A stretch of 64,000 nt of DNA from Pseudomonas sp. R4-35-07 (GTDB lineage: Bacteria > Pseudomonadota > Gammaproteobacteria > Pseudomonadales > Pseudomonadaceae): the NCBI RefSeq assembly GCF_003852235.1, contig NZ_CP027732.1, positions 1,798,001-1,862,000 of the forward strand, in the 5' to 3' direction. This document shows positions 1 to 8,120 of this stretch, piece by piece. Position 1 is the stretch's first letter. Each line of letters opens with the position of its first letter. Both the position numbers and the translations under genes were made by a program. Under the pieces are notes generated by a model, which was not told the origin of the DNA, searched no databases, and worked only from the letters and a program-made list of their open reading frames with translations.

Positions 1-1099
1 CGACCAGCCCGGTGCCGATCCCTGCAACGGCCGGTAGCATCCCGCCGGGTGGCACGTCTGCGGGCAACAGGTCGTGCAGGAAGTAGAACAGACCAAATTG
101 CGCGAGCCAACCGAGCAAGGCGCCGGCCAGGCTCGCCAACAGGCCCAGTACGCTCAGTTGCAGGCTGAACAGCAGCATGGTTTCGCGTCGTGACAACCCC
201 AGGCAGCGCAGCAGGGCGCTGGCGTCGAAGCGGCGGCTGGCAAAGCGGTTGGCCGACAGCGCCACGGCCACGCCGGCCAGCAACACCGCCACCAGGCTGG
301 CCATATTCAGGTAACGCTCGGCCTTGCCCAGGGCACCGCCGATCTGCTGGTTACCATCGCGCGAGTCCTGCAGGCGCTGGTTGGCCGCGAGGCCCGGCTT
401 GACCAGGTCGCGATAGGTTTGCAGCGCCGTGCTGCCCGGTGGTGCGCGCCACAGTTCGCGATAGCTCACGCGGCTGCCAGGCTGGACTATGCCGGTGGCG
501 TCCAGGTCCGCCAGGTTGATCATTACCCTGGGCGTGAGGCTGTAGAAATTGCCGGCGCGGTCGGGCTCGTACGTCAGTATGCGTGCCAGGCGCAGGGTCT
601 TCATGCCCACGTCGATGCTGTCGCCGACCTTCAGGTCCAGCGCTGTCAGCAGCCGCGCTTCCACCCAGGCTTCACCGGGTTTGGGGCCGCCGCCTGGGCT
701 TTCGGCGCCAAAGGGCTCAGCCGTGCTTTTGAGTTCGCCACGCAGCGGATACTGCTCGTTGACCGCCTTGATACTGGAGAGCTGGATGCCGTTGTCCGCA
801 GCGATAACGCTGGAAAATTCGACGATGCGCGCATGATCCAGGCCCAGCTCGGTGCCGGACCTGACTTGCTCGGGACGGGCCGGCGAGCTGCCTTCGAGTA
901 TCAGGTCCGCGCCCAGGAACTCGGTGGCGCGCAACAGCATGGCGCCGTTGAGGCGCGCGCCGAAATACCCGATAGCGGTGCTGGCGGACACGGCCACCAG
1001 CAGGGCGAAGAACAATACACGCAGTTCACCGGCGCGGGCATCGCGCAGTAATTGGCGCATGGCAAGGCTGAACAGACGTAACAACGGCAGGCGTGCCAT
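1..1099 (-). CDS. ABC transporter permease, FtsX/YbbP type (partial, C-terminus beyond left edge)
   Basis: This is the N-terminal 366 residues of an inner-membrane permease of the FtsX/MacB superfamily (YbbP group). A hydrophobic helix near residues 26-45 is followed by a long periplasmic domain. Further helices start near residue 270 ([16 protein letters not shown]) and near 315. The start ATG overlaps the TGA of the upstream ATPase gene by one base, so the two are translationally coupled. The family usually has about 800 residues, so more than half the gene lies outside the window. In E. coli the ybbAP pair also sits next to tesA. The substrate is unknown; lipid or lipoprotein handling is a family-level guess. 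Confidence 0.9.
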   Translation of the reverse strand, partial: MARLPLLRLFSLAMRQLLRDARAGELRVLFFALLVAVSASTAIGYFGARLNGAMLLRATEFLGADLILEGSSPARPEQVRSGTELGLDHARIVEFSSVIAADNGIQLSSIKAVNEQYPLRGELKSTAEPFGAESPGGGPKPGEAWVEARLLTALDLKVGDSIDVGMKTLRLARILTYEPDRAGNFYSLTPRVMINLADLDATGIVQPGSRVSYRELWRAPPGSTALQTYRDLVKPGLAANQRLQDSRDGNQQIGGALGKAERYLNMASLVAVLLAGVAVALSANRFASRRFDASALLRCLGLSRRETMLLFSLQLSVLGLLASLAGALLGWLAQFGLFYFLHDLLPADVPPGGMLPAVAGIGTGLV

Positions 1100-1782
1100 C
1101 AAGGCTCCAGGGGCGCGACCATCAGGCCGGCTTCAAGGCGGATCAGGCGTCGGCAACGATGGGCCAGGCGCTCGTCGTGGGTGACCAGTACCAAGGTCGT
1201 GCCGCTCTCTTTATTGAGTTCGAACAGCAGGTCGCTGATGCGCTCGCCGGTGTGGCTGTCGAGGTTGCCGGTGGGCTCGTCGGCAAATAGTACGTCCGGC
1301 TCGGCGGCAAACGCGCGGGCAATCGCCACACGTTGCTGCTCGCCGCCGGACAGCTGGCGCGGCGAATGGGTCAGGCGCTTGCCAAGGCCGACGCGCTCCA
1401 GTAAGTGCGTGGCGCGCTCGCGGGCATCTTTGCGGCCGTCGAGCTCCAGTGGCAGCATGACGTTTTCCAGCGCATTGAGGCTGTCGAGCAACTGAAAGGA
1501 CTGGAACACGAAGCCCACGTGTTCGGCACGGATGCGCGCGCGCTGGTCTTCGTCGAGGCTGCTCAACGCTTGACCCGCCAGGGTGACTTCACCGCTGCTG
1601 GGCAGGTCAAGGCCGGCCAGCAGGCCGAGCAGGGTGGATTTGCCGGAACCGGAGCTGCCGACGATAGCCAGGCTATCGCCCTTGTTCAGTTCCAGGCTCA
1701 GTTCGTGCAGGATAGTCAGTTCACCTTCCGCGCTGGGAACCACTTTGCTGAGGTTTCGCGCGGTGAGAATGCTTGCGCCCAT
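1099..1782 (-). CDS. ABC transporter ATP-binding protein, YbbA/LolD type
   Basis: This is a 227-residue cytoplasmic ATPase that should power the adjacent FtsX-type permease. It has a Walker A motif (GSSGSGKST, about residues 42-50), a Q-loop (FVFQSFQL), the signature LSGGEQQR, a Walker B motif ([10 protein letters not shown]) and a switch histidine (LVTHD). The start was placed at the ATG giving [10 protein letters not shown], because this matches the family N-terminus; in-frame codons further upstream run into the divergent tesA gene. Only 10 bases separate this start codon from that of tesA, so the promoter of each must lie within or across the other gene. Confidence 0.93.
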   Translation of the reverse strand: MGASILTARNLSKVVPSAEGELTILHELSLELNKGDSLAIVGSSGSGKSTLLGLLAGLDLPSSGEVTLAGQALSSLDEDQRARIRAEHVGFVFQSFQLLDSLNALENVMLPLELDGRKDARERATHLLERVGLGKRLTHSPRQLSGGEQQRVAIARAFAAEPDVLFADEPTGNLDSHTGERISDLLFELNKESGTTLVLVTHDERLAHRCRRLIRLEAGLMVAPLEP

Positions 1783-1792
1783 GGAGAATCCG

Positions 1793-2398
1793 ATGCGAAT
1801 GTGGTTTTTGAGTGCTGGCCTGGCCTTGATGTGCATGGCCCAGAACGCAGCGGCGGGTACAGTCCTGATCGTTGGCGATAGTATCAGTGCCGGTTTCGGC
1901 CTGGATACCCGCAAAGGGTGGGTTGCCCTGCTGGAGCAACGGCTCAAGCAGGAGGGTTTCGACGATAAAGTGGTGAATGCTTCGATCAGTGGCGACACCA
2001 GTGCCGGAGGCCTCGCGCGGTTGCCTGCGGCGCTTGCAGCGCATAAACCGGATGTGGTGGTGATCGAGTTGGGCGGCAACGATGGGCTGCGTGGTCAGCC
2101 GCCGGCGCAATTGAAACAAAATCTTGCTTCGATGATTCAGGCGTCTCAGGACAGCGGTGCCAAGGTGCTGCTGCTGGGCATGCAGATTCCTCCCAACTAT
2201 GGCAAGCGTTACGTCGAAGCGTTCGCCAAGGTATTCGGCGAGGTAGCAGAGGAAAAAAAGGTACCGCTGGTGCCGTTTTTCCTGGAGGGGGTGGGTGGAC
2301 ATCCCGACCTGATGCAAGCGGACGGCCTGCACCCGGCAGTCCCCGCCCAGAGCAAGTTGCTGGAAAATGTCTGGCCAACGCTAAAACCGCTGTTATGA
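1793..2398 (+). CDS. tesA: Arylesterase / multifunctional acyl-CoA thioesterase I
   Basis: This 201-residue secreted SGNH hydrolase cleaves thioesters and short esters in the periplasm. A signal peptide ends near AQNAAA (residue 21). Block I is GDSISAGFG with the nucleophile Ser30. Block III is GGNDGLRG, and the C-terminal catalytic pair lies in DGLHP. The ATG giving MRMWFLSAG was chosen because it starts directly at the signal peptide; an ATG four codons upstream would overlap the ybbA-like start. The gene is divergent from the ABC transporter pair, the same arrangement as in E. coli. Confidence 0.95.
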   Translation: MRMWFLSAGLALMCMAQNAAAGTVLIVGDSISAGFGLDTRKGWVALLEQRLKQEGFDDKVVNASISGDTSAGGLARLPAALAAHKPDVVVIELGGNDGLRGQPPAQLKQNLASMIQASQDSGAKVLLLGMQIPPNYGKRYVEAFAKVFGEVAEEKKVPLVPFFLEGVGGHPDLMQADGLHPAVPAQSKLLENVWPTLKPLL

Positions 2399-2456
2399 CG
2401 CTTTTCTACCGGCAGGCTTTCGGCTAAGGTGGCGCCCCCCCGATTTGGAGCCCCTG

Positions 2457-2750
2457 ATGTCGCGTCCTGCCTGGTCCCTGTTTAATTACCAACTGATCGA
2501 GCCGGACGAACAGCTGGATCTGTTCGCCTGCCAGGAAGTCCGGGTGCATCTGGTGGCGCGTCAACTGGAGTTGGGCGGCTCGATTGACCGCACGCTTTGC
2601 GGCACCTTATTGCCGGCGCAACCGCTCTGGTCCTCGGTGGATCGTTCGATCTTTCAGGACCAGCGGCTGTGCCCGTTGTGCAGGGCGATTCTCGAGTCGC
2701 AAAAGCGCGGTACACCGCCGATCTGGCCAGAGCTGCGCTTCGAACTCTAG
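2457..2750 (+). CDS. Conserved hypothetical protein, small and cysteine-containing
   Basis: This 97-residue protein is not recognised. It is soluble, with no signal peptide or membrane segment. Cysteines occur in DLFACQEV, RTLCGTL and LCPLCRAIL; the last is a CxxC pair that, with the others, could bind metal, although spacing to the first two is long. The ATG at the start given has GGAG ten bases upstream, so it is preferred over an in-frame TTG at 2445. It lies between tesA and the L,D-transpeptidase on the same strand. Confidence 0.75.
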   Translation: MSRPAWSLFNYQLIEPDEQLDLFACQEVRVHLVARQLELGGSIDRTLCGTLLPAQPLWSSVDRSIFQDQRLCPLCRAILESQKRGTPPIWPELRFEL

Positions 2751-2830
2751 CGCGGCCGGCTTGATGCCAGGCGCTCGCTTCACGTATACAATCAGTTTTT
2801 TCCTACCGTCGTCTGCGAAGGATTTTCCGG

Positions 2831-3796
2831 ATGTTGTCGCGCCTCTCCGTCGTTACCTGCTGCCTGTCTCTTGCTGCGCTTTGTGCGGCCGGCTCGGCGC
2901 AAGCCTTGCAGTTGCCGTTGCCGCACCCTGGTGAGGACATAGTCGGTCAGGTCCAGGTGATCAAGGCCAAATACGAAGATACGTTTGCCGACCTGGGCAC
3001 CACGTATGACCTGGGTTATTCGGAAATGGTCGCGGCCAACCCGGGCGTCGATGCCTGGCTGCCAGGTGCGGGGACGGACATCGTGCTGCCGACGCGTTTC
3101 ATTCTGCCGCCGGGCCCGCGTGAAGGCATTGTGATCAACCTTGCGGAATATCGGCTGTATTACTACCCCAAGGGCCAGAACGTGGTCTACACCTTTCCGT
3201 TGGGGATTGGTCGTGAAGGCTGGGGATCGCCCATTGCCCATACCAGCATCATCGCGAAGACGCCAAACCCCACCTGGACACCGCCTGCCTCGATCAAGGC
3301 CGAACACGCCGCCAACGGTGACCCGCTGCCCAACGTGGTGCCTGCCGGCCCCGACAACCCGCTGGGCCCGTTCAAGTTCACCCTGGGCACGCCGGGTTAC
3401 CTGATTCACGGCTCCAACATGAAATTTGGTATCGGCACGCGTACCAGCCACGGTTGCTTCCGTATGTTCAACAACAACGTGTTGGAAATGGCCAGCATGG
3501 TGCCGGTCGGCACCTCGGTACGCATCATCAACGACGCCTACAAGTTCGGCAGCGCTGGCGGCAAGGTCTACCTGGAAGCTCATACACCGTTGAACGATGA
3601 TGGCACGCCGTCGGTGGTCGACAAGCACACGGCGGTGATCAATGCCTTGCTCAAGCGTGAAGACCTGGCCAATAGCCTGCGGGTGAATTGGGATCAGGTG
3701 CGTGATGTGGTGGCGGCGGAGGATGGTTTGCCGACTGAAATCGGTGTGCCTGGCGTCGCGCCTGTAGCGTCCAGCGCGCCGGTGGACTTTCAATAA
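2831..3796 (+). CDS. L,D-transpeptidase, YkuD domain, periplasmic
   Basis: This 321-residue exported enzyme forms 3-3 peptidoglycan cross-links or links lipoprotein to peptidoglycan. A signal peptide ends near GSAQA (residue 25). A LysM-like segment (about 40-90, TYDLGYSEMVAANPGV) precedes the YkuD catalytic domain (about 97-235). The catalytic motif is SHGCFRM with Cys209 and Arg211, and His193 lies in YLIHG. The gene lies next to oprI, which encodes the Lpp-like lipoprotein. That fits a role in anchoring Lpp to peptidoglycan, as YbiS/ErfK/YcfS do in E. coli; this role is inferred. Confidence 0.93.
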   Translation: MLSRLSVVTCCLSLAALCAAGSAQALQLPLPHPGEDIVGQVQVIKAKYEDTFADLGTTYDLGYSEMVAANPGVDAWLPGAGTDIVLPTRFILPPGPREGIVINLAEYRLYYYPKGQNVVYTFPLGIGREGWGSPIAHTSIIAKTPNPTWTPPASIKAEHAANGDPLPNVVPAGPDNPLGPFKFTLGTPGYLIHGSNMKFGIGTRTSHGCFRMFNNNVLEMASMVPVGTSVRIINDAYKFGSAGGKVYLEAHTPLNDDGTPSVVDKHTAVINALLKREDLANSLRVNWDQVRDVVAAEDGLPTEIGVPGVAPVASSAPVDFQ

Positions 3797-3856
3797 AACC
3801 CTGAAGCCGGCGCTCGCTCAAGCCCGCGCCTGCCGTCAAGCGCAGCGGATTTCAGG

Positions 3857-3890
3857 TAAAAAAAAGCCGACCCATAAATGGATCGGCTTG
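3857..3890 (-). terminator. Rho-independent terminator of oprI
   Basis: On the minus strand a stem AAGCCGATCC / GGGTCGGCTT closes a short ATTTAT-type loop and is followed by a run of eight T residues. It lies 21 bases past the oprI stop codon, as expected for a very abundant short mRNA. Confidence 0.88.
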
Positions 3891-3910
3891 ATAACAACCC
3901 CGAGGGATTA

Positions 3911-4162
3911 TTACTTGCGGCTTGCTTTTTCAAGCATGCGCAGAGCGCGCTCGTTAGCTTCGTCAGCAGTCTGTTGTGCTTTTTGAGCAGCAGCCAGCGC
4001 TTCATCAGCTTTACGGTAGGCTTCGTCTGCACGAGCCTGGGAGCGAGCTGCTGCGTCTTCCGTTGCAGTCAGACGAGCTTCGGTTTCTTTGGAGACGCTG
4101 CTGCAACCGGTAGCCAGAACTGCGGCCAGAGCCAGAGCAGAGAATTTCAGAACGTTGTTCAT
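3911..4162 (-). CDS. oprI: Major outer membrane lipoprotein OprI (Lpp-like)
   Basis: This 83-residue lipoprotein coats the inner face of the outer membrane and can be attached to peptidoglycan. The signal peptide [17 protein letters not shown] is followed by the lipobox ATGC. The mature part is an alanine-rich coiled coil with heptads, and it ends in ASRK, where the terminal Lys is the peptidoglycan attachment residue. The start giving MNNVLKF was chosen over one five codons upstream, whose extra residues cover the ribosome-binding site (AAGGGGAAC). A strong terminator follows. The L,D-transpeptidase downstream faces it convergently. Confidence 0.97.
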   Translation of the reverse strand: MNNVLKFSALALAAVLATGCSSVSKETEARLTATEDAAARSQARADEAYRKADEALAAAQKAQQTADEANERALRMLEKASRK

Positions 4163-4774
4163 CGTGTTCCCCTTCAAGGACTTTCTATTAGATGGCTACT
4201 GTCTCAGAGTGAGCTAATAGCCGGCGTACATACTACCCATTACTTGTAGTAAGTAAACTGACGTAGCGCAAGAAGCAAAAAAAATTCTTGCACCGAATCT
4301 ATTTTGGCTAATCTTTTGAAGGTTTGTATAAAAACCCGCCAGATTTTTCCATTCTGCCGAAGATTGGATCCAGGCTGAAAGGGCCGGCCCGCATGCGTCC
4401 AGCGGTGTATATAGATGAAATTTTATATATCCAAGCCGGCACTTCCGTTGCGGCGGGTTGTCTCGCACCGGGCATCTTTTGCTCATCTAGAGGTGACTTT
4501 AACGGCGCCAGTTCGTCTCACGCTTCAACTGCCGGCAATGTTCAGGCGTTCGGTCACCGGGTGATCGAGGCCCTTTCTAATATTCCACCTGTGGCAGGGG
4601 ATGACGAGTGTGCCTTGAGCAATTGCTGGATTGGTGCCTACTATTCCCTACGTGCAGGTGTGAGCGCTCAGGGTTTTCTCGTTGTCGAAACCGGCACGGG
4701 GTGGCGTAGATGTTCCTTCGCCGGAAAAACATCGGTAAGGTAGGGTCAATATTCAAGACCCGCGAGGAGTAGTG
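4163..4774. other. 612-base intergenic region between oprI and the GNAT gene
   Basis: The oprI-proximal half (4200-4340) is AT-rich and should hold the oprI promoter. On the minus strand TTTACT and TAGTAT stand 16 bases apart near 4225-4255, but this is a weak guess. A second AT-rich block (TATATAGATGAAATTTTATATAT, about 4408-4430) lies between the genes. An open frame of 139 codons runs from 4324 to 4743 on the plus strand. It lacks a good ribosome-binding site and its N-terminal part lies in the AT-rich promoter-like DNA, so I do not call it a gene. Nothing else was identified. Confidence 0.5.
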
Positions 4775-5056
4775 ATGAGCGAGGCGTTGTCCATCCACCA
4801 TGACCAGGCTGGTCATCAGTTCGAGACCAATGTGGACGGTCATCGTGCCTATCTGACCTACATGGACCTCGGGAAACAGACCCTGGATATCTATCGTACG
4901 TTCGTGCCCAACGCGTTGCGTGGGCGTGGCATTGCGGCCGCGTTGACTGAAGAAGCGTTGAAATTCGCCGAAGAGTCAGGCTACACGGTCATCCCGTCCT
5001 GCTCTTATGTGGAACGCTACATGGAGCGCCACCAGCGCCACGCCGCAAAGCTCTGA
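4775..5056 (+). CDS. GNAT family N-acetyltransferase, small YjdJ-like
   Basis: This 93-residue protein matches the short GNAT family typified by E. coli YjdJ (COG2388). The acetyl-CoA binding signature is visible as LRGRGIAAALTEEALKFA (about residues 48-65), preceded by the beta-strand segment DIYRTFVPN. The ATG at this start has a GAGGAG ribosome-binding site five bases upstream; an overlapping GTG one codon earlier is less likely. The substrate is unknown. A bidirectional terminator separates it from the DAHP synthase gene. Confidence 0.88.
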   Translation: MSEALSIHHDQAGHQFETNVDGHRAYLTYMDLGKQTLDIYRTFVPNALRGRGIAAALTEEALKFAEESGYTVIPSCSYVERYMERHQRHAAKL

Positions 5057-5068
5057 ACGAGCAGCCAT

Positions 5069-5099
5069 AAAAAAACGCCGGGTTTAGCCCGGCGTTTTT
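5069..5099. terminator. Bidirectional rho-independent terminator
   Basis: An 8-bp stem ACGCCGGG / CCCGGCGT with a TTTAG-type loop is flanked by seven A on the left and five T on the right. It can therefore stop transcripts of both the GNAT gene (plus strand) and the DAHP synthase gene (minus strand). Confidence 0.9.
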
Positions 5100-5118
5100 G
5101 TGTGTGCCTGATTCAGCT

Positions 5119-6195
5119 TCAGGTGCGTTTGCGATTGGGCAATACGTCCTTGAGCTTGGCGTGCATGCTGCGCAGGGTGTTCTCGGTAGCGGCCCAGTCG
5201 ATGCACGCATCGGTGATCGACACGCCGTACTGCAAGTCGGCCAGGTCTTTTGGAATGGCCTGGCAACCCCAGTTCAGGTGGCTCTCGACCATCAAGCCGA
5301 TGATCGACTGGTTGCCTTCGAGGATCTGGTTGGCGACGTTTTCCATCACCAGCGGCTGCAGGGCCGGGTCCTTGTTGGAGTTGGCGTGGCTGCAATCAAC
5401 CATGATGTTGGGCTTGATCCCGGCCTTGTTCAGCGCCTGTTCGCACAGTGCGACGCTGACCGAGTCATAGTTGGGCTTGCCGTTGCCGCCGCGCAGTACC
5501 ACGTGACCGTAGGCATTGCCCTTGGTCGTGACGATGGACACGCCGCCTTCCTGGTTGATGCCCAGGAAGCGGTGAGGGCTGGAAACCGATTGCAGCGCGT
5601 TGATCGCCACCGTCAGGCCGCCGTCGGTGCCATTCTTGAAGCCCACGGCCGAGGACAGGCCGGACGCCATTTCGCGGTGTGTCTGGGACTCGGTGGTGCG
5701 GGCGCCGATGGCCGACCAGCTGATCAGGTCCTGCAGGTACTGCGGGGAAATCGGGTCCAGCGCTTCGGTAGCGGTGGGCAGGCCCATTTCCGCCAGGTCC
5801 AGCAGCAGTTGACGACCGATGTGCAAGCCGTCCTGGATCTTGAACGAGTCGTCCAGGTACGGGTCGTTGATCAAGCCTTTCCAGCCGACCGTCGTGCGCG
5901 GCTTCTCGAAATACACGCGCATCACCAGGTACAAGGTGTCGGACACTTCCGCCGCCAGCACCTTGAGGCGTTCGGCGTATTCGTGGGCCGCCTTGAGATC
6001 GTGGATCGAGCAAGGCCCGATCACGACGAAGAGGCGGTGGTCGGTGCCGTCGAGAATGTCACGGATGACTTCGCGGCCCTTGGTGACGGTCTGCAGGGCA
6101 GCGTCGCTCAGGGGGATTTCGCGTTTGAGCTGATCGGGCGTGATCAGGGTCTCGTTGGATTCAACGTTAAGGTCATTGATCGGTAAATCAGCCAT
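5119..6195 (-). CDS. 3-deoxy-7-phosphoheptulonate (DAHP) synthase, class I
   Basis: This 358-residue cytoplasmic enzyme condenses phosphoenolpyruvate with erythrose 4-phosphate, the first step of the shikimate pathway. It belongs to the AroF/G/H (type I alpha) family. Characteristic segments are VVIGPCSIHD (about residue 60), MRVYFEKPRTTVGWKGLINDP, GARTTESQTHREMASGLS, GFKNGTDG and VDCSHANSNKDP. The N-terminal extension that carries the feedback-inhibitor site in this family is present. The start MADLPIND was selected because the 41 codons upstream have non-coding character. A second, class II DAHP synthase lies at 20085-21431. Confidence 0.96.
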   Translation of the reverse strand: MADLPINDLNVESNETLITPDQLKREIPLSDAALQTVTKGREVIRDILDGTDHRLFVVIGPCSIHDLKAAHEYAERLKVLAAEVSDTLYLVMRVYFEKPRTTVGWKGLINDPYLDDSFKIQDGLHIGRQLLLDLAEMGLPTATEALDPISPQYLQDLISWSAIGARTTESQTHREMASGLSSAVGFKNGTDGGLTVAINALQSVSSPHRFLGINQEGGVSIVTTKGNAYGHVVLRGGNGKPNYDSVSVALCEQALNKAGIKPNIMVDCSHANSNKDPALQPLVMENVANQILEGNQSIIGLMVESHLNWGCQAIPKDLADLQYGVSITDACIDWAATENTLRSMHAKLKDVLPNRKRT

Positions 6196-6326
6196 CGTGT
6201 TACTCGTCAGGGTCACGGGTGCCGGCCGCCAGCCATCCCCGTGCGGCGGAGCACAGCATGATTTGGATGCAGGGGGGAGGAACCTTAGCGCGTAACACGG
6301 GCCCGCGACAATGGGCAAAGCCCGCT

Positions 6327-6761
6327 TTAATCCAGCACTGGCTGCACAACCGTCTCATGGGAGAACTCATTGGCGTGGCGCGATACCCAGTCGCGAGCCA
6401 AGGCTTCGAGTTGCTCGGGCGTGGGCTCGGCGGCGTCGTGCAGGCGGCAGTAGCGTTCGATCTGGCACACTTGCTCACCCATTCGTGCGCCGAACAGTGC
6501 ATGTTCGTCGGCAAAACAGATGCCGATGCGATAGCCGGCCTCCACCCTGCGGCACCACGCGACATAGCCTGGATAGCGGGCGCTGGCGCCCAGGGAGGGG
6601 ATATGCAGGTCGACCGCGGTGCCAGGGCGCCAGGCACGCGGCCAGTTGCAGGCAATGCCACCACGGCCGATAGTGCGCAGGCGTTGGGAGGGCAGGGCAG
6701 GAGAGGGACGTTGGATCAACTCGACAGCGACATCATCAGGGTGAGGTAGAAAACGACCCAT
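6327..6761 (-). CDS. PilZ domain-like protein
   Basis: This 144-residue soluble protein has a beta-rich core (about residues 15-85) resembling PilZ, a c-di-GMP-binding domain. The segment QRLRTIGRGGIACNWP sits where PilZ proteins carry D/NxSxxG, but the motif is degenerate here (T-I-G-R-G-G), so nucleotide binding is doubtful. A charged helical tail follows (RYCRLHDAAEPTPEQ). The ATG has GGAG nine bases upstream. The start codon overlaps the possible first ATG of the divergent thioredoxin-like gene. Confidence 0.75.
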   Translation of the reverse strand: MGRFLPHPDDVAVELIQRPSPALPSQRLRTIGRGGIACNWPRAWRPGTAVDLHIPSLGASARYPGYVAWCRRVEAGYRIGICFADEHALFGARMGEQVCQIERYCRLHDAAEPTPEQLEALARDWVSRHANEFSHETVVQPVLD

Positions 6762-7146
6762 GTACACGGACTCCGAACACCGTCCAATGGACGGCAGTGG
6801 CAGCAGTATAGTGAAGCAACTGGAATTGACCGACCTGGATATCGACCAGCAATTGCTGGGGTTGCCAGGGTGTTCGCTGGTCGTGTTTACCAGTGTCGGT
6901 TGTTCCAGTTGCCGCTGGGCGCGCCAGCAGTTGCCGCGCTGGCGCTTGCCGGTGGACCGGCTGTGCTGGGTGGATGCCGGGCACAACGGCGGCGCGGTCG
7001 AACGTTACCAGATCTTTCATTTGCCCGCGTTGTTCCTCGTGTGCGAGGGTCAATTTCTTGGGCAATTACAGACGCGTCTTACACCGCCCGACCTTGTCGA
7101 CGCGATAAACCAGGCGCTCACCCGCACACCAGAGGATTTGCCATGA
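6760..7146 (+). CDS. Thioredoxin-fold protein with CSSC motif
   Basis: This protein of up to 128 residues has a thioredoxin-like core: VVFTSVGCSSCRWARQQLP contains the CxxC redox motif, and the cis-proline region appears as IFHLPALFLV. It has no signal peptide and should be cytoplasmic. The start is uncertain. The ATG at 6760 overlaps the divergent PilZ-like start and has GAGG 13 bases upstream, while an internal ATG at 6787 begins nearer the fold but lacks a ribosome-binding site. The stop overlaps the ATG of the PanE-like gene (ATGA), which suggests a shared transcript. Confidence 0.82.
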   Translation: MYTDSEHRPMDGSGSSIVKQLELTDLDIDQQLLGLPGCSLVVFTSVGCSSCRWARQQLPRWRLPVDRLCWVDAGHNGGAVERYQIFHLPALFLVCEGQFLGQLQTRLTPPDLVDAINQALTRTPEDLP

Positions 7147-8105
7147 CCGCACTTGCACACCCTTCGCCACGCATTGGCATCATTGGCACCGGTGCCATTG
7201 GCGGTTTCTACGGCCTGATGCTGGCGCGTGCCGGGTTCGATGTGCATTTCCTGCTGCGCAGCGAATACGCGGCGGTCCGCGAGCACGGCCTGCGCGTCAA
7301 CAGTAGCGTGCATGGCAACCTGCACTTGCAGCCGGTGCAAGCGTATGCCAGCCCTGCCGACATGCCGCCGTGTGATTGGCTGTTGGTGGGGACCAAATCC
7401 ACCGGCAACCCCGAGCTGGCCCCGACCATTGCCCAGGTCGCGGCGCCGGACGCCAAGGTGGTGCTGCTGCAAAACGGACTGGATGTGGAAGACAGCCTGC
7501 GCGAGCACCTGCCATCGTCGCTGCATTTGCTGGGTGGCCTGTGCTACATCGGCGTGCATCGCGCCGCGCCGGGCGTCGTCGAGCATCAAGCGCTGGGGCG
7601 GGTCAATCTTGGCTATCACAGTGGCATGGCGGCCAACGATCAAGCGCGCCAGCAAGCGATTGTCGAAGAAGGGGCCGCTCTGTTTCATCAAGCGGGCATC
7701 GAATCCCAGGCCATGGCCAGCGTGCATCAGGCGCGCTGGCATAAGTTGGTGTGGAACGTGCCGTTCAACGGCCTCTCCGTCTTGCTGGGCACGGGGACCC
7801 GCGCGCTGATGGCGGATGAGTCCAGCCGCGCGCTGATTCAAGCGCTGATGGCCGAAGTGGTTCAGGGCGCTGGCGCTTGCGGCCATGACATTGCGGCAAG
7901 TTATGCCGAGCAGATGTTCGCCATGACCGAAACCATGGATGACTACCTGCCCAGCATGTACCACGATCACGCGCACAAGCGCCCGTTGGAACTGGAGGCC
8001 ATCTACGCCCGACCGCTGGCTGCCGCCAAAGCAGCCGGCTGCGAATTACCGCGCATGCAGGCGCTTTACCAGGCCTTGAGTTTTATTGATCGGCACACTC
8101 GCTGA
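7143..8105 (+). CDS. 2-dehydropantoate 2-reductase family protein (PanE-like)
   Basis: This 320-residue NADPH-dependent ketopantoate reductase-type protein could act in pantothenate synthesis. The N-terminal Rossmann motif is GIIGTGAIGGFYG (about residues 12-24). The segment VLLQNGLDVED contains the family NG motif, and the catalytic lysine is probably in ARWHKLVWNVPFNGLS. C-terminal helices carry SMYHDHAHKRPLELEAIYA. Translation is coupled to the thioredoxin-like gene by an ATGA overlap. Pseudomonads carry several PanE paralogues, so the biosynthetic role is not certain. Confidence 0.9.
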   Translation: MTALAHPSPRIGIIGTGAIGGFYGLMLARAGFDVHFLLRSEYAAVREHGLRVNSSVHGNLHLQPVQAYASPADMPPCDWLLVGTKSTGNPELAPTIAQVAAPDAKVVLLQNGLDVEDSLREHLPSSLHLLGGLCYIGVHRAAPGVVEHQALGRVNLGYHSGMAANDQARQQAIVEEGAALFHQAGIESQAMASVHQARWHKLVWNVPFNGLSVLLGTGTRALMADESSRALIQALMAEVVQGAGACGHDIAASYAEQMFAMTETMDDYLPSMYHDHAHKRPLELEAIYARPLAAAKAAGCELPRMQALYQALSFIDRHTR

Positions 8106-8120
8106 TTCGGGGGCAAGCAC

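Noticed and set aside
2797..2806. TTTCCTA heptad ahead of the L,D-transpeptidase gene as a RocA2 site
   Set aside because: It is a single half-site in a T-rich stretch without an inverted partner, so chance is the simpler explanation.
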